Positions 6,605 to 13,658 are shown, counted from the first letter of the stretch. The stretch: DNA of 17,279 bases from an uncultured Treponema sp. (GCA_937893155.1 CALBGU010000135.1:1-17279); one strand, 5' to 3'. Numbers and translations are program-made. The notes: generated by a model not told the origin, from the letters alone.

Positions 6605-8899
6605 ATGGCAGAATTATTAGCACCAGCAGGAAATATTGAAGCATTGGATGCCGCAATCGGCGAGGGCGCAGATGCGGTTTATTTGGGACTAAAGAGTTTT
6701 AATGCTCGTCTTCGGTCCTCCAATTTTGCGTGGAATCAGTTTGAGGCGGCTGTGCAAGCGGTTCATAGGCTCGGCAAAAAGATTTATGTAACCGTAAATA
6801 CGGTGAGCGAAGAATCAGAAACAGAGCGTTTGTACAGATTTCTTGCGTACCTTGAGAAAATCGGTCCTGACGGGCTTATCGTGCAGGATTTTGGCGTGAT
6901 TCGAATGGCGCAGGAATTTTTTCCGAAGTTGGAACTGCATGCTTCAACGCAAATGAACGTGGAAAGTGCCGCTGCGGCAAATCTTTTGCACAGAGAAGGG
7001 CTTTCAAGAGTGGTTGTTGCCCGCGAACTTGGGCTTGAAGAAATCCGACATATTAAGGCAAATACGAAAGCGGAAATCGAAATGTTTGTACACGGCGCAT
7101 TGTGCGTGAGCGAGAGTGGCTTGTGTCTGTTTTCAAGTTTTTTGGGCGGAAAATCGGCGAACCGCGGAATGTGTACGCAGGCGTGCCGCAGATTCTACAC
7201 GGCGGAGTCGGGCGGCGGAGAAGTGCCGGGGTATTATTTTTCTCCTGCGGATTTGCAGCTTATCGACCACATTCCAGATTTGATGGACATCGGCATTGAT
7301 TCGTTTAAAATCGAAGGTCGAATGAAAAGTGCGGAATATGTGGGTTCGGTGGTGGCTGCTTATCGCTATTTGATGGACCACTGGAAAGAGGACAAAAAAG
7401 GTTCGATTGCCGCGGCGAAACGAATGTTGGCAACGGATTTTGCTCGCAAAAAAACGACATATTGGTATAATTTTGATAATCATTTTGACGGCGTAAATCA
7501 AGCAGGCGATGCGATTCTTGACCCGAATCAAGCAGGCGGCACGGGCATTTATCTGGGAAAAATTACCGAAATGCGCGGCATTAGCGATGAGTTGAAGCAG
7601 GAACTTGCCGAAAAAGCCGAAGCAGAGGGGACTGAAACCAAAAAACTTCGTATGGCGCTGATTAAAGGCGGTTCGTACGACCCCGACCCCGGCGACTCAA
7701 TCCGCTTGCATCGGCACGATGATACGGGGCGCGTCAGCCACAAAATCCGCACGCTCGAAACCGACGAAAAGGGGAACCGCTGGGTTGATATTCCTGCGGG
7801 ATTCAGCCGCGGCGACGATGTGTATCTGCTTCAGACAAAATCGATGTCGAAGCGTTACCCGCGTGTTTTGCCGCAAGACATCGGCAGATTCCGACAGCAG
7901 CCGGGGTCTGATATTTTGCCGTTGCTTGACCTAACTCCTGTGGAGAAAAAAGAGTTGTCGTATTTTCCTGAAGGAACGTACATTCAACTTTCTACGATTC
8001 CCGATTTGTTCTTGGCGCAAAGCGAGCACCCTGTCCGCTTTATTCTCGACGTGAATAACGAAACGAAGGGGGCGTTGCTGAGCGAAACTGCGGGAGGAAA
8101 GCCTGTTTTGCCGGTTTCTAAGAAAATGGTTATTCTTTCGCTTGACCCGTATTGCCCTGCGGCGCTGGAAGACGAAACAGCGGCAATGCTTCATACATTG
8201 GTCGAAAAAGGATACACGACGTTTGTTGCAAATAATCTTGCGCACGTTGAAATGCTTCGCGGCAAAGCAAACATCATTGCAGGTCCGTATTTGTACACAT
8301 TCAATCGCTGGGCGGTTTCGTTTTTGGAAAATCAGAATATCGGGGCGTTTATCACACCGCTTGAAAATTCGGAGAAAAACCTTGAGAATACCTTCCCCTC
8401 GAAATACCGTGCGCGTGCGATGATTTCGCTTTTTGCGTATCCGGTGCTTTTTAGAATTCGCTTCAGAATGCCGAAGAGCTACGATTTTAACTATTTTCAC
8501 GACAAAGACGGCGCGACGTTCAAATTTGCCTCTGGCGCGGACGGCACGTTTGTGATGCCCGAAAAGCCGTTTTCGATTGTGGACAAAGCAACTGCGCTTT
8601 CCAAAAAAGGATTTTCGCGGTTTCTCATCGATTATTCGCATACAAAAGTACGAAAAGGCGAACTCAAGCAGATTATTGGCGCAATGCTCAAAGGGCAGCT
8701 TTTGCCCGAAACATCGCGCTTTAACTGGAAAGACGGATTTTACAGCCCCGAAAAAATGGAAGCCTACCGCGCAAGTGCCGAGCGCGCTGCGGAAGAAAAA
8801 GCCGCATTTGCTGCTCAGAAACGGCGCGGAAAATCTGCTCCTCAAAACCGCGGCAATCGCGGAAACCGAGGCAATAAAAACCGTCAGGGAAGACGCTAA
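6605..8899 (+). CDS. Peptidase U32 family protein (RlhA/TrhP-like)
   Basis: A 764-residue member of the U32 'collagenase-like' family. Characterised relatives (E. coli RlhA, TrhP) hydroxylate 23S rRNA or tRNA wobble uridine in a prephenate-dependent way, so an RNA-modification role is likelier than proteolysis. The N-terminal barrel starts MAELLAPAGN, with GADAVYLG and LHASTQMN. The signature at about 160-196 contains MFVHGALCVSESGLC and NRGMCTQACRR, whose cysteines match the conserved set. DSFKIEGRMKS follows at about 232-244. The last ~30 residues are a basic Arg/Gly/Asn-rich tail with tandem NRG units, beyond the usual family end and probably RNA-contacting. The ATG is chosen from family N-termini; there is no ribosome site (see promoter). 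The stop overlaps the convergent ssb gene by 4 nt. Which RNA position it modifies is not decidable here. Confidence 0.88.
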   Translation: MAELLAPAGNIEALDAAIGEGADAVYLGLKSFNARLRSSNFAWNQFEAAVQAVHRLGKKIYVTVNTVSEESETERLYRFLAYLEKIGPDGLIVQDFGVIRMAQEFFPKLELHASTQMNVESAAAANLLHREGLSRVVVARELGLEEIRHIKANTKAEIEMFVHGALCVSESGLCLFSSFLGGKSANRGMCTQACRRFYTAESGGGEVPGYYFSPADLQLIDHIPDLMDIGIDSFKIEGRMKSAEYVGSVVAAYRYLMDHWKEDKKGSIAAAKRMLATDFARKKTTYWYNFDNHFDGVNQAGDAILDPNQAGGTGIYLGKITEMRGISDELKQELAEKAEAEGTETKKLRMALIKGGSYDPDPGDSIRLHRHDDTGRVSHKIRTLETDEKGNRWVDIPAGFSRGDDVYLLQTKSMSKRYPRVLPQDIGRFRQQPGSDILPLLDLTPVEKKELSYFPEGTYIQLSTIPDLFLAQSEHPVRFILDVNNETKGALLSETAGGKPVLPVSKKMVILSLDPYCPAALEDETAAMLHTLVEKGYTTFVANNLAHVEMLRGKANIIAGPYLYTFNRWAVSFLENQNIGAFITPLENSEKNLENTFPSKYRARAMISLFAYPVLFRIRFRMPKSYDFNYFHDKDGATFKFASGADGTFVMPEKPFSIVDKATALSKKGFSRFLIDYSHTKVRKGELKQIIGAMLKGQLLPETSRFNWKDGFYSPEKMEAYRASAERAAEEKAAFAAQKRRGKSAPQNRGNRGNRGNKNRQGRR

Positions 8900-9324
8900 A
8901 ATTCGATGCCCGAAGCCTGTTCAATCGCAACCGATTCGGCGGCTTCGGCAAGGTCGGCGATTTCTTCGGAAGTCGCCTGACACACGTCTTCTTTGCGGGC
9001 GGAAATCTCGCGGAACTCCACATTTTCGGCAACGATTTTGAGTTTGCTTCTCATTCCGCCCTTGTCGTCAAGCCAGCGGTCTTGCTTAATCCTGCCGACA
9101 ACGGTAACGCCTCGCCCTTTTTTGCACCCTTTTTCGCATTTGTCTGCCAAATAACTCCACGTGTCGATGTCGATATACGACGTTTCTTCGCGAAAAGAGC
9201 CGTCTTGCAGTCTGAAATTTTTGTTGACCGCAATCGAAAATTTGCACAGTTTTGCACCGTTTCCGATTGTTTTCACGTCCGAATCCCGTACCACATTGCC
9301 TGACAAAATAACTTTGTTAATCAT
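8896..9324 (-). CDS. ssb: Single-stranded DNA-binding protein
   Basis: A 142-residue OB-fold protein that binds single-stranded DNA during replication, recombination and repair. MINKVILSGNVVRDSDVKTI is a standard SSB opening, followed by LCKFSIAVN, EETSYIDIDTW and GVTVVGRIKQDRWLDDKGG. The OB core ends near residue 108. The tail is short and acidic (EEIADLAEAAES) and closes with SGIEF rather than the usual DDDIPF, so the partner-binding tip is diverged though it keeps the final Phe. GGGAGG lies about six bases before the ATG. A possible -10 (TATAAA, 9394-9389) has a weak -35. It is not beside rpsF/rpsR as in many genomes, so it may be a secondary paralogue. Confidence 0.9.
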   Translation of the reverse strand: MINKVILSGNVVRDSDVKTIGNGAKLCKFSIAVNKNFRLQDGSFREETSYIDIDTWSYLADKCEKGCKKGRGVTVVGRIKQDRWLDDKGGMRSKLKIVAENVEFREISARKEDVCQATSEEIADLAEAAESVAIEQASGIEF

Positions 9325-9732
9325 AATTTCCTCCCGTTCAGGATTGTTTTTGTGCGATGTATGCTTATCTTTGAAACATCATCACTTTTTTATAGGGACG
9401 GAAAATATAAAAAAGACATCGTTTTGAAAAATTTTTTTTAGAAAATGCAGAAAAAAATAAAAGAAACGCAATTTTTTTGGAAAAAAAATAGAAAATCTCC
9501 AAAATCTCTAATTTCAGTTGAAAAATTCACTCAAAAAAGTGAAGAGAGCACATTTCTTGAAAAAAAATGTGAAAAAATCTCTAAAAACTCCAATTTTTAT
9601 AAAAAAATAGATTGTTGGCTGTTTTTGGCGTTTTTGCGCGTGGGAAAATCGTGTTTTTGAAATCTCTTTTTGCGTAATATATTGCAAATAGTACCATTTG
9701 TTACTATAATTTGCAAACATAAGGAATGGTAT
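9325..9732. other. A-tract-rich divergent intergenic region (ssb / sulP)
   Basis: About 400 bp between the ssb and sulP start codons, rich in A runs (roughly 9420-9620) and likely to be intrinsically curved. It holds short hairpins TTTCA/TGAAA (9512-9523), TTCACT/AGTGAA (9526-9543) and CACATTT/AAATGTG (9549-9571). The string AAAATCTCC/T recurs at 9492, 9501 and 9574, and also at 5529. A 71-codon plus-strand frame here (9445-9660) is Lys/Phe-rich, lacks a ribosome site and is not called. The sulP promoter is at the right edge. Confidence 0.6.
9682..9710 (+). promoter_or_regulatory. Promoter and possible operator of sulP
   Basis: -35 TTGCAA (9682-9687), 17-nt spacer, perfect -10 TATAAT (9705-9710). 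GCAAATAGTA (9684-9693) and TACTATAATTTGC (9703-9715) form an imperfect inverted repeat spanning the core promoter, a plausible repressor site. AAGGA (9721-9725) is the ribosome site, seven bases before the ATG at 9733. A longer in-frame start at 9670 lies upstream of this promoter and is therefore rejected. Confidence 0.8.
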
Positions 9733-11382
9733 ATGTCTAATCTCAATGAGTATTCTCCTAAGTTTTTTGACGCAATCAAAAAGTATTCTGCGTCTCAATG
9801 TGCAAAAGATGTCGTTTCTGGTGTCATTGTTGCAATTATCGCTTTGCCGCTTTCTATCGCGCTTGCGCTCGCTTCGGGCGTTGGACCTGAGCAGGGCATT
9901 TACACGGCGATTTTTGCAGGCTTCGTGATTTCGCTTTTGGGCGGAAGCACCGTGCAGATTGCAGGACCGACCGCCGCATTTGCCACGATTGTTGCGGGAA
10001 TTGTGGCGCAAAAAGGTATGGCGGGCTTATCGCTTGCAACGATTATGGCGGGCGTGATTTTGATTTTGATGGGCTTTTTGCGCTTCGGAAATTTAATCCG
10101 CTTCATTCCGTACACGATTACGACGGGATTCACGCTCGGCATTGCGCTTACCATTCTCATAGGACAGCTCAAGGATTTTTTCGGATTGACATTCACGCGC
10201 TCTCCTGCCGAAACGGTGGAAAAACTCAAAGAATGTATTGCGTGTGCAGGGACGTTCAACGCGCAGGCATGCGTGGTCGGTTTGATTTCGCTTGCGATTT
10301 TAATCATCGGCGGAAAAGTGCTCAAAAAAATCCCGCCGTCGCTCATTGCGGTTATCGCGGGAATCCTCATCGTGAAATTCGGGAAATTGAATGTAAAAAC
10401 AATCGGTGATTTGTACACGATTTCTTCGGGATTGCCCAAACCTGCGCTCCCTGCGTTTTCGGTTTCGCTGGCAATCGACTTGCTGCCGAACGCATTTACC
10501 ATTGCGGTGCTTGCGGGCATTGAATCGCTGCTTTCGTGCGTGGTTGCGGACGGTATGGTTGGAAGCCGCCACAAGCCGAACGCCGAACTGATTGGGCAAG
10601 GCGCGGGCAATATCGTTTCTGCGCTTTTTGGCGGCATTCCTGCCACTGGCGCGATTGCACGGACGGCGGCGAACATCAAAAACGGCGGCAGAAGCCCTGT
10701 TGCCGGAATGGTTCATTCAATCGTGCTTGTGCTGATTTTGGTCATTCTTATGCCGTATGCGTCGCTGATTCCGATGCCGACCATTGCGGCGATTTTGTTC
10801 ATAGTGGCGTACAATATGAGCGGCTGGCGGGCGTGTGTGGCGCTGGTAAAAGTCTCCCCCAAAAGCGACATCTTTGTGTTTTTGATTTCGCTGTTCCTCA
10901 CGGTTGCATTTGATTTGGTCGTGGCAATCGAGTTTGGAATCGTGCTGGCGGCGTTGCTGTTCCTCAAGCGAATGGCGGACGTTACCGAGGTCAAGAGCTG
11001 GAGCGACATCGACGAGCACAACGACCCCGACGCAACGCACCTCAAGGACGTGCCGAAAGAAACGCTCGTCTACGAAATTACCGGACCGATGTTTTTTGCC
11101 GCAAGCGACAAATTGATGGGCTTGAATCCGACGGCGGGCATCAAATCCGTCATCGTCCGAATGAGAAGCGTGCCTGCGATGGACATCACGGCTCTGCGTG
11201 CGCTCAGAAATATGAAAAACGCCTACGCCGCCAAGGGCATTACGCTGATTTTGTCGCACGTTCGCGAGCAGCCATTTCATATGATGGAAAAAGCGGGGTT
11301 CGTGGAAGAACTGGGACAGGAGCATTTCTGCGCAAACATCGATGCTTCTATTGAACACGCCAAAATCGTAAACGCACAATAG
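9733..11382 (+). CDS. SulP-family inorganic anion transporter with STAS domain
   Basis: A 549-residue inner-membrane transporter of the SLC26/SulP family (relatives carry sulfate, bicarbonate or C4-dicarboxylates). The family entry motif is DVVSGVIVAIIALPLSIALA, then GIYTAIFAGFVISLLGG, QIAGPTAAFA and a long run of hydrophobic helices consistent with the 14-helix fold. The second inverted repeat contains GIESLLSCVVADGM and GNIVSALFGGIPATGAIART. From about residue 455 comes a cytosolic STAS domain (TLVYEITGPMFFAASDK, IVRMRSVPAMDITAL). The real start is the ATG at 9733 with AAGGA. No carbonic anhydrase or sulfur-assimilation genes are adjacent, so the substrate is open. No T-tailed terminator follows; the gene converges on the WYL regulator. 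Confidence 0.93.
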   Translation: MSNLNEYSPKFFDAIKKYSASQCAKDVVSGVIVAIIALPLSIALALASGVGPEQGIYTAIFAGFVISLLGGSTVQIAGPTAAFATIVAGIVAQKGMAGLSLATIMAGVILILMGFLRFGNLIRFIPYTITTGFTLGIALTILIGQLKDFFGLTFTRSPAETVEKLKECIACAGTFNAQACVVGLISLAILIIGGKVLKKIPPSLIAVIAGILIVKFGKLNVKTIGDLYTISSGLPKPALPAFSVSLAIDLLPNAFTIAVLAGIESLLSCVVADGMVGSRHKPNAELIGQGAGNIVSALFGGIPATGAIARTAANIKNGGRSPVAGMVHSIVLVLILVILMPYASLIPMPTIAAILFIVAYNMSGWRACVALVKVSPKSDIFVFLISLFLTVAFDLVVAIEFGIVLAALLFLKRMADVTEVKSWSDIDEHNDPDATHLKDVPKETLVYEITGPMFFAASDKLMGLNPTAGIKSVIVRMRSVPAMDITALRALRNMKNAYAAKGITLILSHVREQPFHMMEKAGFVEELGQEHFCANIDASIEHAKIVNAQ

Positions 11383-11428
11383 CATTTTCTTTTGTGTCAT
11401 TTCTGTGACGAGCACGAGAATGGCAGAA

Positions 11429-11470
11429 AACAGCGTGGTGAATGTGTTGCATTTACACAGCTGCGCTGTT
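11429..11470. repeat. Stem-loop at the sulP/WYL convergent junction
   Basis: Nested complementarity: AACAGCG (11429-11435) with CGCTGTT (11464-11470), and inside it GTGAATG (11438-11444) with CATTTAC (11450-11456, one G-U) around a 5-nt loop. It overlaps the last codons and stop of the WYL gene. It has no T-run, so it may be a weak bidirectional terminator or only incidental. Confidence 0.35.
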
Positions 11471-12451
11471 CTCGCTCATCAGCTCTATCTGCTCTTTCCA
11501 CGCGGACACGAAAGAAACTGGTGAGCGGGGCATTGCGTTTCCGCCTTGAGAAAGCACCCATTCGAGTATTTTTTCTGACTGTGTGGACGAAAAGCGGATT
11601 TGTGTGCAGTCGTCTTCATCATAATTGATTATCGGGTGGTCGTCCGCCCACACGCAGTCTTTGACCATTGCTCTCGCCGTTGAGTAAAAATCGATAACAT
11701 ATTCTTCGCTTCTGTTTGACGAATACGCGCCGAACTTCCCGCCTCCGCATTTCGCGCTAAAATCGAAATCTTCAGGCAGCTCAAACGACTTTTCTGTAAC
11801 GCAGAGATTTTTGATTCGCGCGATGTTAAAAAACCGTGTGTCGCCCCTCTCTTCTGCATAGCCATACAGAAAGCATTTGCCAGAATCGAGTAAGAGCTGA
11901 TAGGGGCGAACGGTGCGCGCGATGTCTTTGTAATCGAACGTGATAATCTTGTTTTCGAGCAATGCCGTCGACAGCGTTTTCCAAATCGCGCTATCGATGA
12001 GGAATTTCGGCTTTGGCGGCACGGCGATGCGCTTGAGCAATGGCTGCTCGGTGAGCGTGTTCGTGCTAATCACGAAGTTGATGACGCTTGAAATTGAGGC
12101 GTAAAGTGGACTGCCCTCTAAGCCTGCTAAAAGCGTTTTCGCTGCCGAGAGATAAAAAATCTCTTCTGAAGAAATCGTGTTCAGCGCGAATTGCCATTTA
12201 TCATCGATAAAATAGAAGCCGTTTTTGCTTCTGTGGAACTCAAGCGGGGCGTGAAAATAGACGCGCAGTGTTTCGATGTCGCGCGAAATAGTCGTCTCGG
12301 ACACCGTTTCTCCCGTCTGCTCGCGGTAGAAGTCGCGCAGTTGCTTGTTGTTCGGATACACGCCCGATTTTATCAAGTTGGTGATAATGATAAGCCGTTC
12401 AATGATATTTTTGTTAAGCGTGCGCTCTGTTTTCCTCTTGTTCTCGCTCAT
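11453..12451 (-). CDS. WYL-domain transcriptional regulator
   Basis: A 332-residue predicted DNA-binding regulator. An N-terminal winged helix at about 12-75 includes SETTISRDIETLR as recognition region. A helical linker follows, then a WYL ligand-sensing domain at about 152-225 (RPYQLLLDSGKCFLYGYAEE then RGDTRFFNIARI) and a C-terminal WCX-like extension. The name-giving W-Y-L triplet reads C-F-L (193-195). WYL proteins often control defence loci or DNA-damage responses (e.g. BrxR, CapW), which suits its place directly downstream of an Abi gene on the same strand. The ATG at 12451 has no ribosome site but a perfect -10 eight bases upstream, suggesting a leaderless mRNA. The ligand, probably a nucleic acid or nucleotide, is inferred from the family. 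Confidence 0.88.
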   Translation of the reverse strand: MSENKRKTERTLNKNIIERLIIITNLIKSGVYPNNKQLRDFYREQTGETVSETTISRDIETLRVYFHAPLEFHRSKNGFYFIDDKWQFALNTISSEEIFYLSAAKTLLAGLEGSPLYASISSVINFVISTNTLTEQPLLKRIAVPPKPKFLIDSAIWKTLSTALLENKIITFDYKDIARTVRPYQLLLDSGKCFLYGYAEERGDTRFFNIARIKNLCVTEKSFELPEDFDFSAKCGGGKFGAYSSNRSEEYVIDFYSTARAMVKDCVWADDHPIINYDEDDCTQIRFSSTQSEKILEWVLSQGGNAMPRSPVSFVSAWKEQIELMSENSAAV

Positions 12452-12459
12452 ACCTAGAG

Positions 12460-12465
12460 ATTATA
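12460..12465 (-). promoter_or_regulatory. -10 box of the WYL gene
   Basis: Perfect TATAAT (12465-12460) eight bases before the ATG at 12451; the -35 is poorly conserved. The area where the -35 should lie contains TGATAGAG (12487-12494), the same octamer as one arm of the XRE palindrome (13560-13567), hinting at shared control. Confidence 0.55.
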
Positions 12466-12517
12466 ACCTGCCGCCCTCTCATTTCGTGATAGAGCAAAGT
12501 TTTTTTCATCAGAAAAG

Positions 12518-13108
12518 TCATACTATCCAAAAACGATTTTGTTCCCAATCGTGAGGAAAGTTTAGAAAGTCAATACATTTTGATGAGTTGTGTTTTAAAA
12601 AGCAAATAAAATCTTTTTTCCAAGTTGACGGAAGTTTAATCTGCTCATTTAGATACACAAGTATAAGAATTAAGTTATAAAGACAGTTTTCTTTTAGCGA
12701 CCACAGTTGTGAAATTGCAATTTTGTTTGATTTAGGTTTCATAGGCTGAATTGCAATTTGCTTTAGTATTACTCTGCTTTGGTGAGCGCAATGATTTCTT
12801 AAAACTGACAAGCTATGTATCCACGATTCAAGTACAATCGATGGCACGTTGTAAAAAGAAGCTATAGCATCTTTCGCATTTCCTTGACAGTTTGGATTTT
12901 TTGACGGAATCTCTTTTAGATTTTTATACCAACAAGACAGAGTTCCAACTTCAAACTGTAGCCAATAGCCGCTTAAACGGTAATAATTTAGATTGCGCAG
13001 AGCATTTTCTGCAAGAACTGTATCGTTTATGATAAGTCCGCGGCTTTGTAATTTTGTGATTTGTTGAGAAATTGTTAGAGCAGGCTTGTTAAAAGGAATT
13101 TTGTTCAT
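12518..13108 (-). CDS. Abi_2 family (AbiD/AbiF) HEPN protein, internally shortened
   Basis: An abortive-infection-type protein of 196 residues. The N-terminus (FNKPALTISQQITKLQSRG, NYYRLSGYW at 41-49) and C-terminus (TLSCWYKNL, LESWIHSLSVLRNHCAH, then QSR) match Abi_2 at both ends. R104 and H109 form the HEPN Rx4H RNase motif. Family members are usually about 300 residues; the roughly 100-residue block normally between GYW and GTLS is missing, with the junction near 12950 and the frame intact. So this is either a deletion remnant or a compact variant. The start is taken at MNKIPF (13108), where family proteins begin; an in-frame ATG at 13156 inside the upstream RNA would add 16 unusual residues. 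No ribosome site is clear; a 4-codon frame (ATG ATT TTC GTA TGA) ends in the start codon and could couple initiation. Likely a phage-triggered RNase toxin if functional. Confidence 0.82.
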   Translation of the reverse strand: MNKIPFNKPALTISQQITKLQSRGLIINDTVLAENALRNLNYYRLSGYWLQFEVGTLSCWYKNLKEIPSKNPNCQGNAKDAIASFYNVPSIVLESWIHSLSVLRNHCAHQSRVILKQIAIQPMKPKSNKIAISQLWSLKENCLYNLILILVYLNEQIKLPSTWKKDFICFLKHNSSKCIDFLNFPHDWEQNRFWIV

Positions 13109-13119
13109 ACGAAAATCAT

Positions 13120-13176
13120 AAAAAAAGACCCACCGATTTGAGGATGGAATTCCCATTAACCTTGGCGGGTTCTGTT
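13120..13176 (-). ncRNA. Structured RNA with terminator upstream of abi (abiF-RNA-like)
   Basis: A consensus promoter directly upstream predicts a transcript starting near 13176. Its sequence folds into a long bulged hairpin: outer stem ACCCGCC (13170-13164) with GGTGGGT (13134-13128), then AGG/CCT and ATGG/CCAT around a GAATT loop. One C and seven T follow (13126-13120), i.e. an intrinsic terminator about 12 nt before the abi start. The product is therefore a ~57-nt RNA with readthrough into the Abi gene. Conserved structured RNAs upstream of abiF-type genes have been reported (the abiF motif) and are thought to counteract the Abi protein; I recall this and have not run a covariance comparison. 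The promoter and hairpin are seen directly; the antitoxin role is inference. Confidence 0.72.
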
Positions 13177-13182
13177 AGCAGT

Positions 13183-13211
13183 AGTATACGTTTTAGCATT
13201 TTTACTGTCAA
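13183..13211 (-). promoter_or_regulatory. Consensus promoter of the abi RNA
   Basis: Minus strand: -35 TTGACA (13211-13206), 17-nt spacer, -10 TATACT (13188-13183). This is among the best promoters in the window and it drives a short RNA that ends in a terminator. On the plus strand the same DNA can be read as TTGGCG-17-TATACG (13162-13190), a weaker opposing promoter. Confidence 0.88.
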
Positions 13212-13258
13212 GTCTTTTTTTGCAAATGCTCGGCGTAAGGGGCGAGAGTGTGGTTGAG

Positions 13259-13291
13259 GTGCAGATTCTTAAAGAGAATTTGCACTTTTTT
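13259..13291 (+). terminator. Orphan plus-strand intrinsic terminator
   Basis: An 11-bp stem (GTGCAGATTCT 13259-13269 with AGAATTTGCAC 13275-13285, one G-U) with a TAAAG loop is followed by six T (13286-13291). All neighbouring genes for 2 kb to the left are on the minus strand, and the minus-strand reading has no T-run, so it has no evident client gene. It may end a small plus-strand RNA started near 13196. Confidence 0.75.
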
Positions 13292-13336
13292 ATTTTCAGT
13301 CTATCACGATTTGAGAGAGTGTGCGTTTATACTTGT

Positions 13337-13546
13337 TTATGTCAAATCTTGGGCGGAAACTAAGATTTGGGAGGGCTGAATGTTCATTGCTTGGGCGAGC
13401 TTTTCGAGCGTTTTAACGGTCGGGCTGGCGAGATTATTTTCGAGGCGATACATAAAATGGCGCGAAATACCTGCGTCAAAAGCGAGTTGTTCTTGGCTCA
13501 AGTTCTTTTCTTTTCGTAAAGTGATGATAGCTTGTCCGACGTTCAT
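13337..13546 (-). CDS. Small XRE-family HTH repressor
   Basis: A 69-residue protein that is a single Cro/CI-type helix-turn-helix: VGQAIITLRKEKNLSQEQLA, FDAGISRHFMYRLENNLASP, TVKTLEKLAQAMNIQPSQIL. The SQEQLA helix and the GISRHFMYRLE recognition helix are complete. The start is placed at the ATG at 13546; an upstream in-frame ATG at 13555 would fall inside the -10 box. No ribosome site is seen and the -10 is seven bases away, so the mRNA may be leaderless. A 19-bp palindrome covers the -10, implying self-repression. It lies upstream of the abi RNA/abi/WYL genes on the same strand and is the probable local controller. Confidence 0.88.
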   Translation of the reverse strand: MNVGQAIITLRKEKNLSQEQLAFDAGISRHFMYRLENNLASPTVKTLEKLAQAMNIQPSQILVSAQDLT

Positions 13547-13547
13547 A

Positions 13548-13566
13548 TCTATCATTATATGATAGA
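13548..13566. promoter_or_regulatory. Palindromic operator over the XRE -10 box
   Basis: TCTATCAT-TAT-ATGATAGA is a perfect inverted repeat with 8-bp arms and a 3-bp centre. It contains the XRE -10 TATAAT (minus strand 13559-13554). Half-site copies (TCTATCA/TGATAGA) occur at 13300-13306 and 12487-12493. The size and position suit autoregulation by a small XRE dimer. Confidence 0.7.
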
Positions 13567-13622
13567 GTGAAACATAATTACACGCTTTTTGCTTTCACAA
13601 AGTTTACTTACACGTCTTATAA

Positions 13623-13651
13623 TTGACATACTGGGAAATGGGAACTATAAT
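13623..13651 (+). promoter_or_regulatory. Perfect consensus sigma70 promoter
   Basis: TTGACA (13623-13628), 17-nt spacer, TATAAT (13646-13651): both hexamers match consensus exactly. It drives the hypothetical gene at 13688 and predicts a start near 13658, which is also where a 10-codon micro-ORF begins. The longer frame starting at 13589 would begin upstream of this promoter and is therefore rejected. Confidence 0.92.
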
Positions 13652-13658
13652 TTGTTTT

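Noticed and set aside
9445..9660. 71-codon frame before sulP
   Set aside because: Lys/Phe-rich product arising from A-tracts, no ribosome site, no promoter, low complexity.
9670..9732. 21-residue N-terminal extension of the SulP protein
   Set aside because: It would start upstream of a TTGCAA-17-TATAAT promoter; AAGGA correctly precedes the ATG at 9733.
11392..11628. 78-codon plus-strand frame after sulP
   Set aside because: It overlaps the conserved C-terminal part of the WYL gene on the other strand and has no ribosome site.
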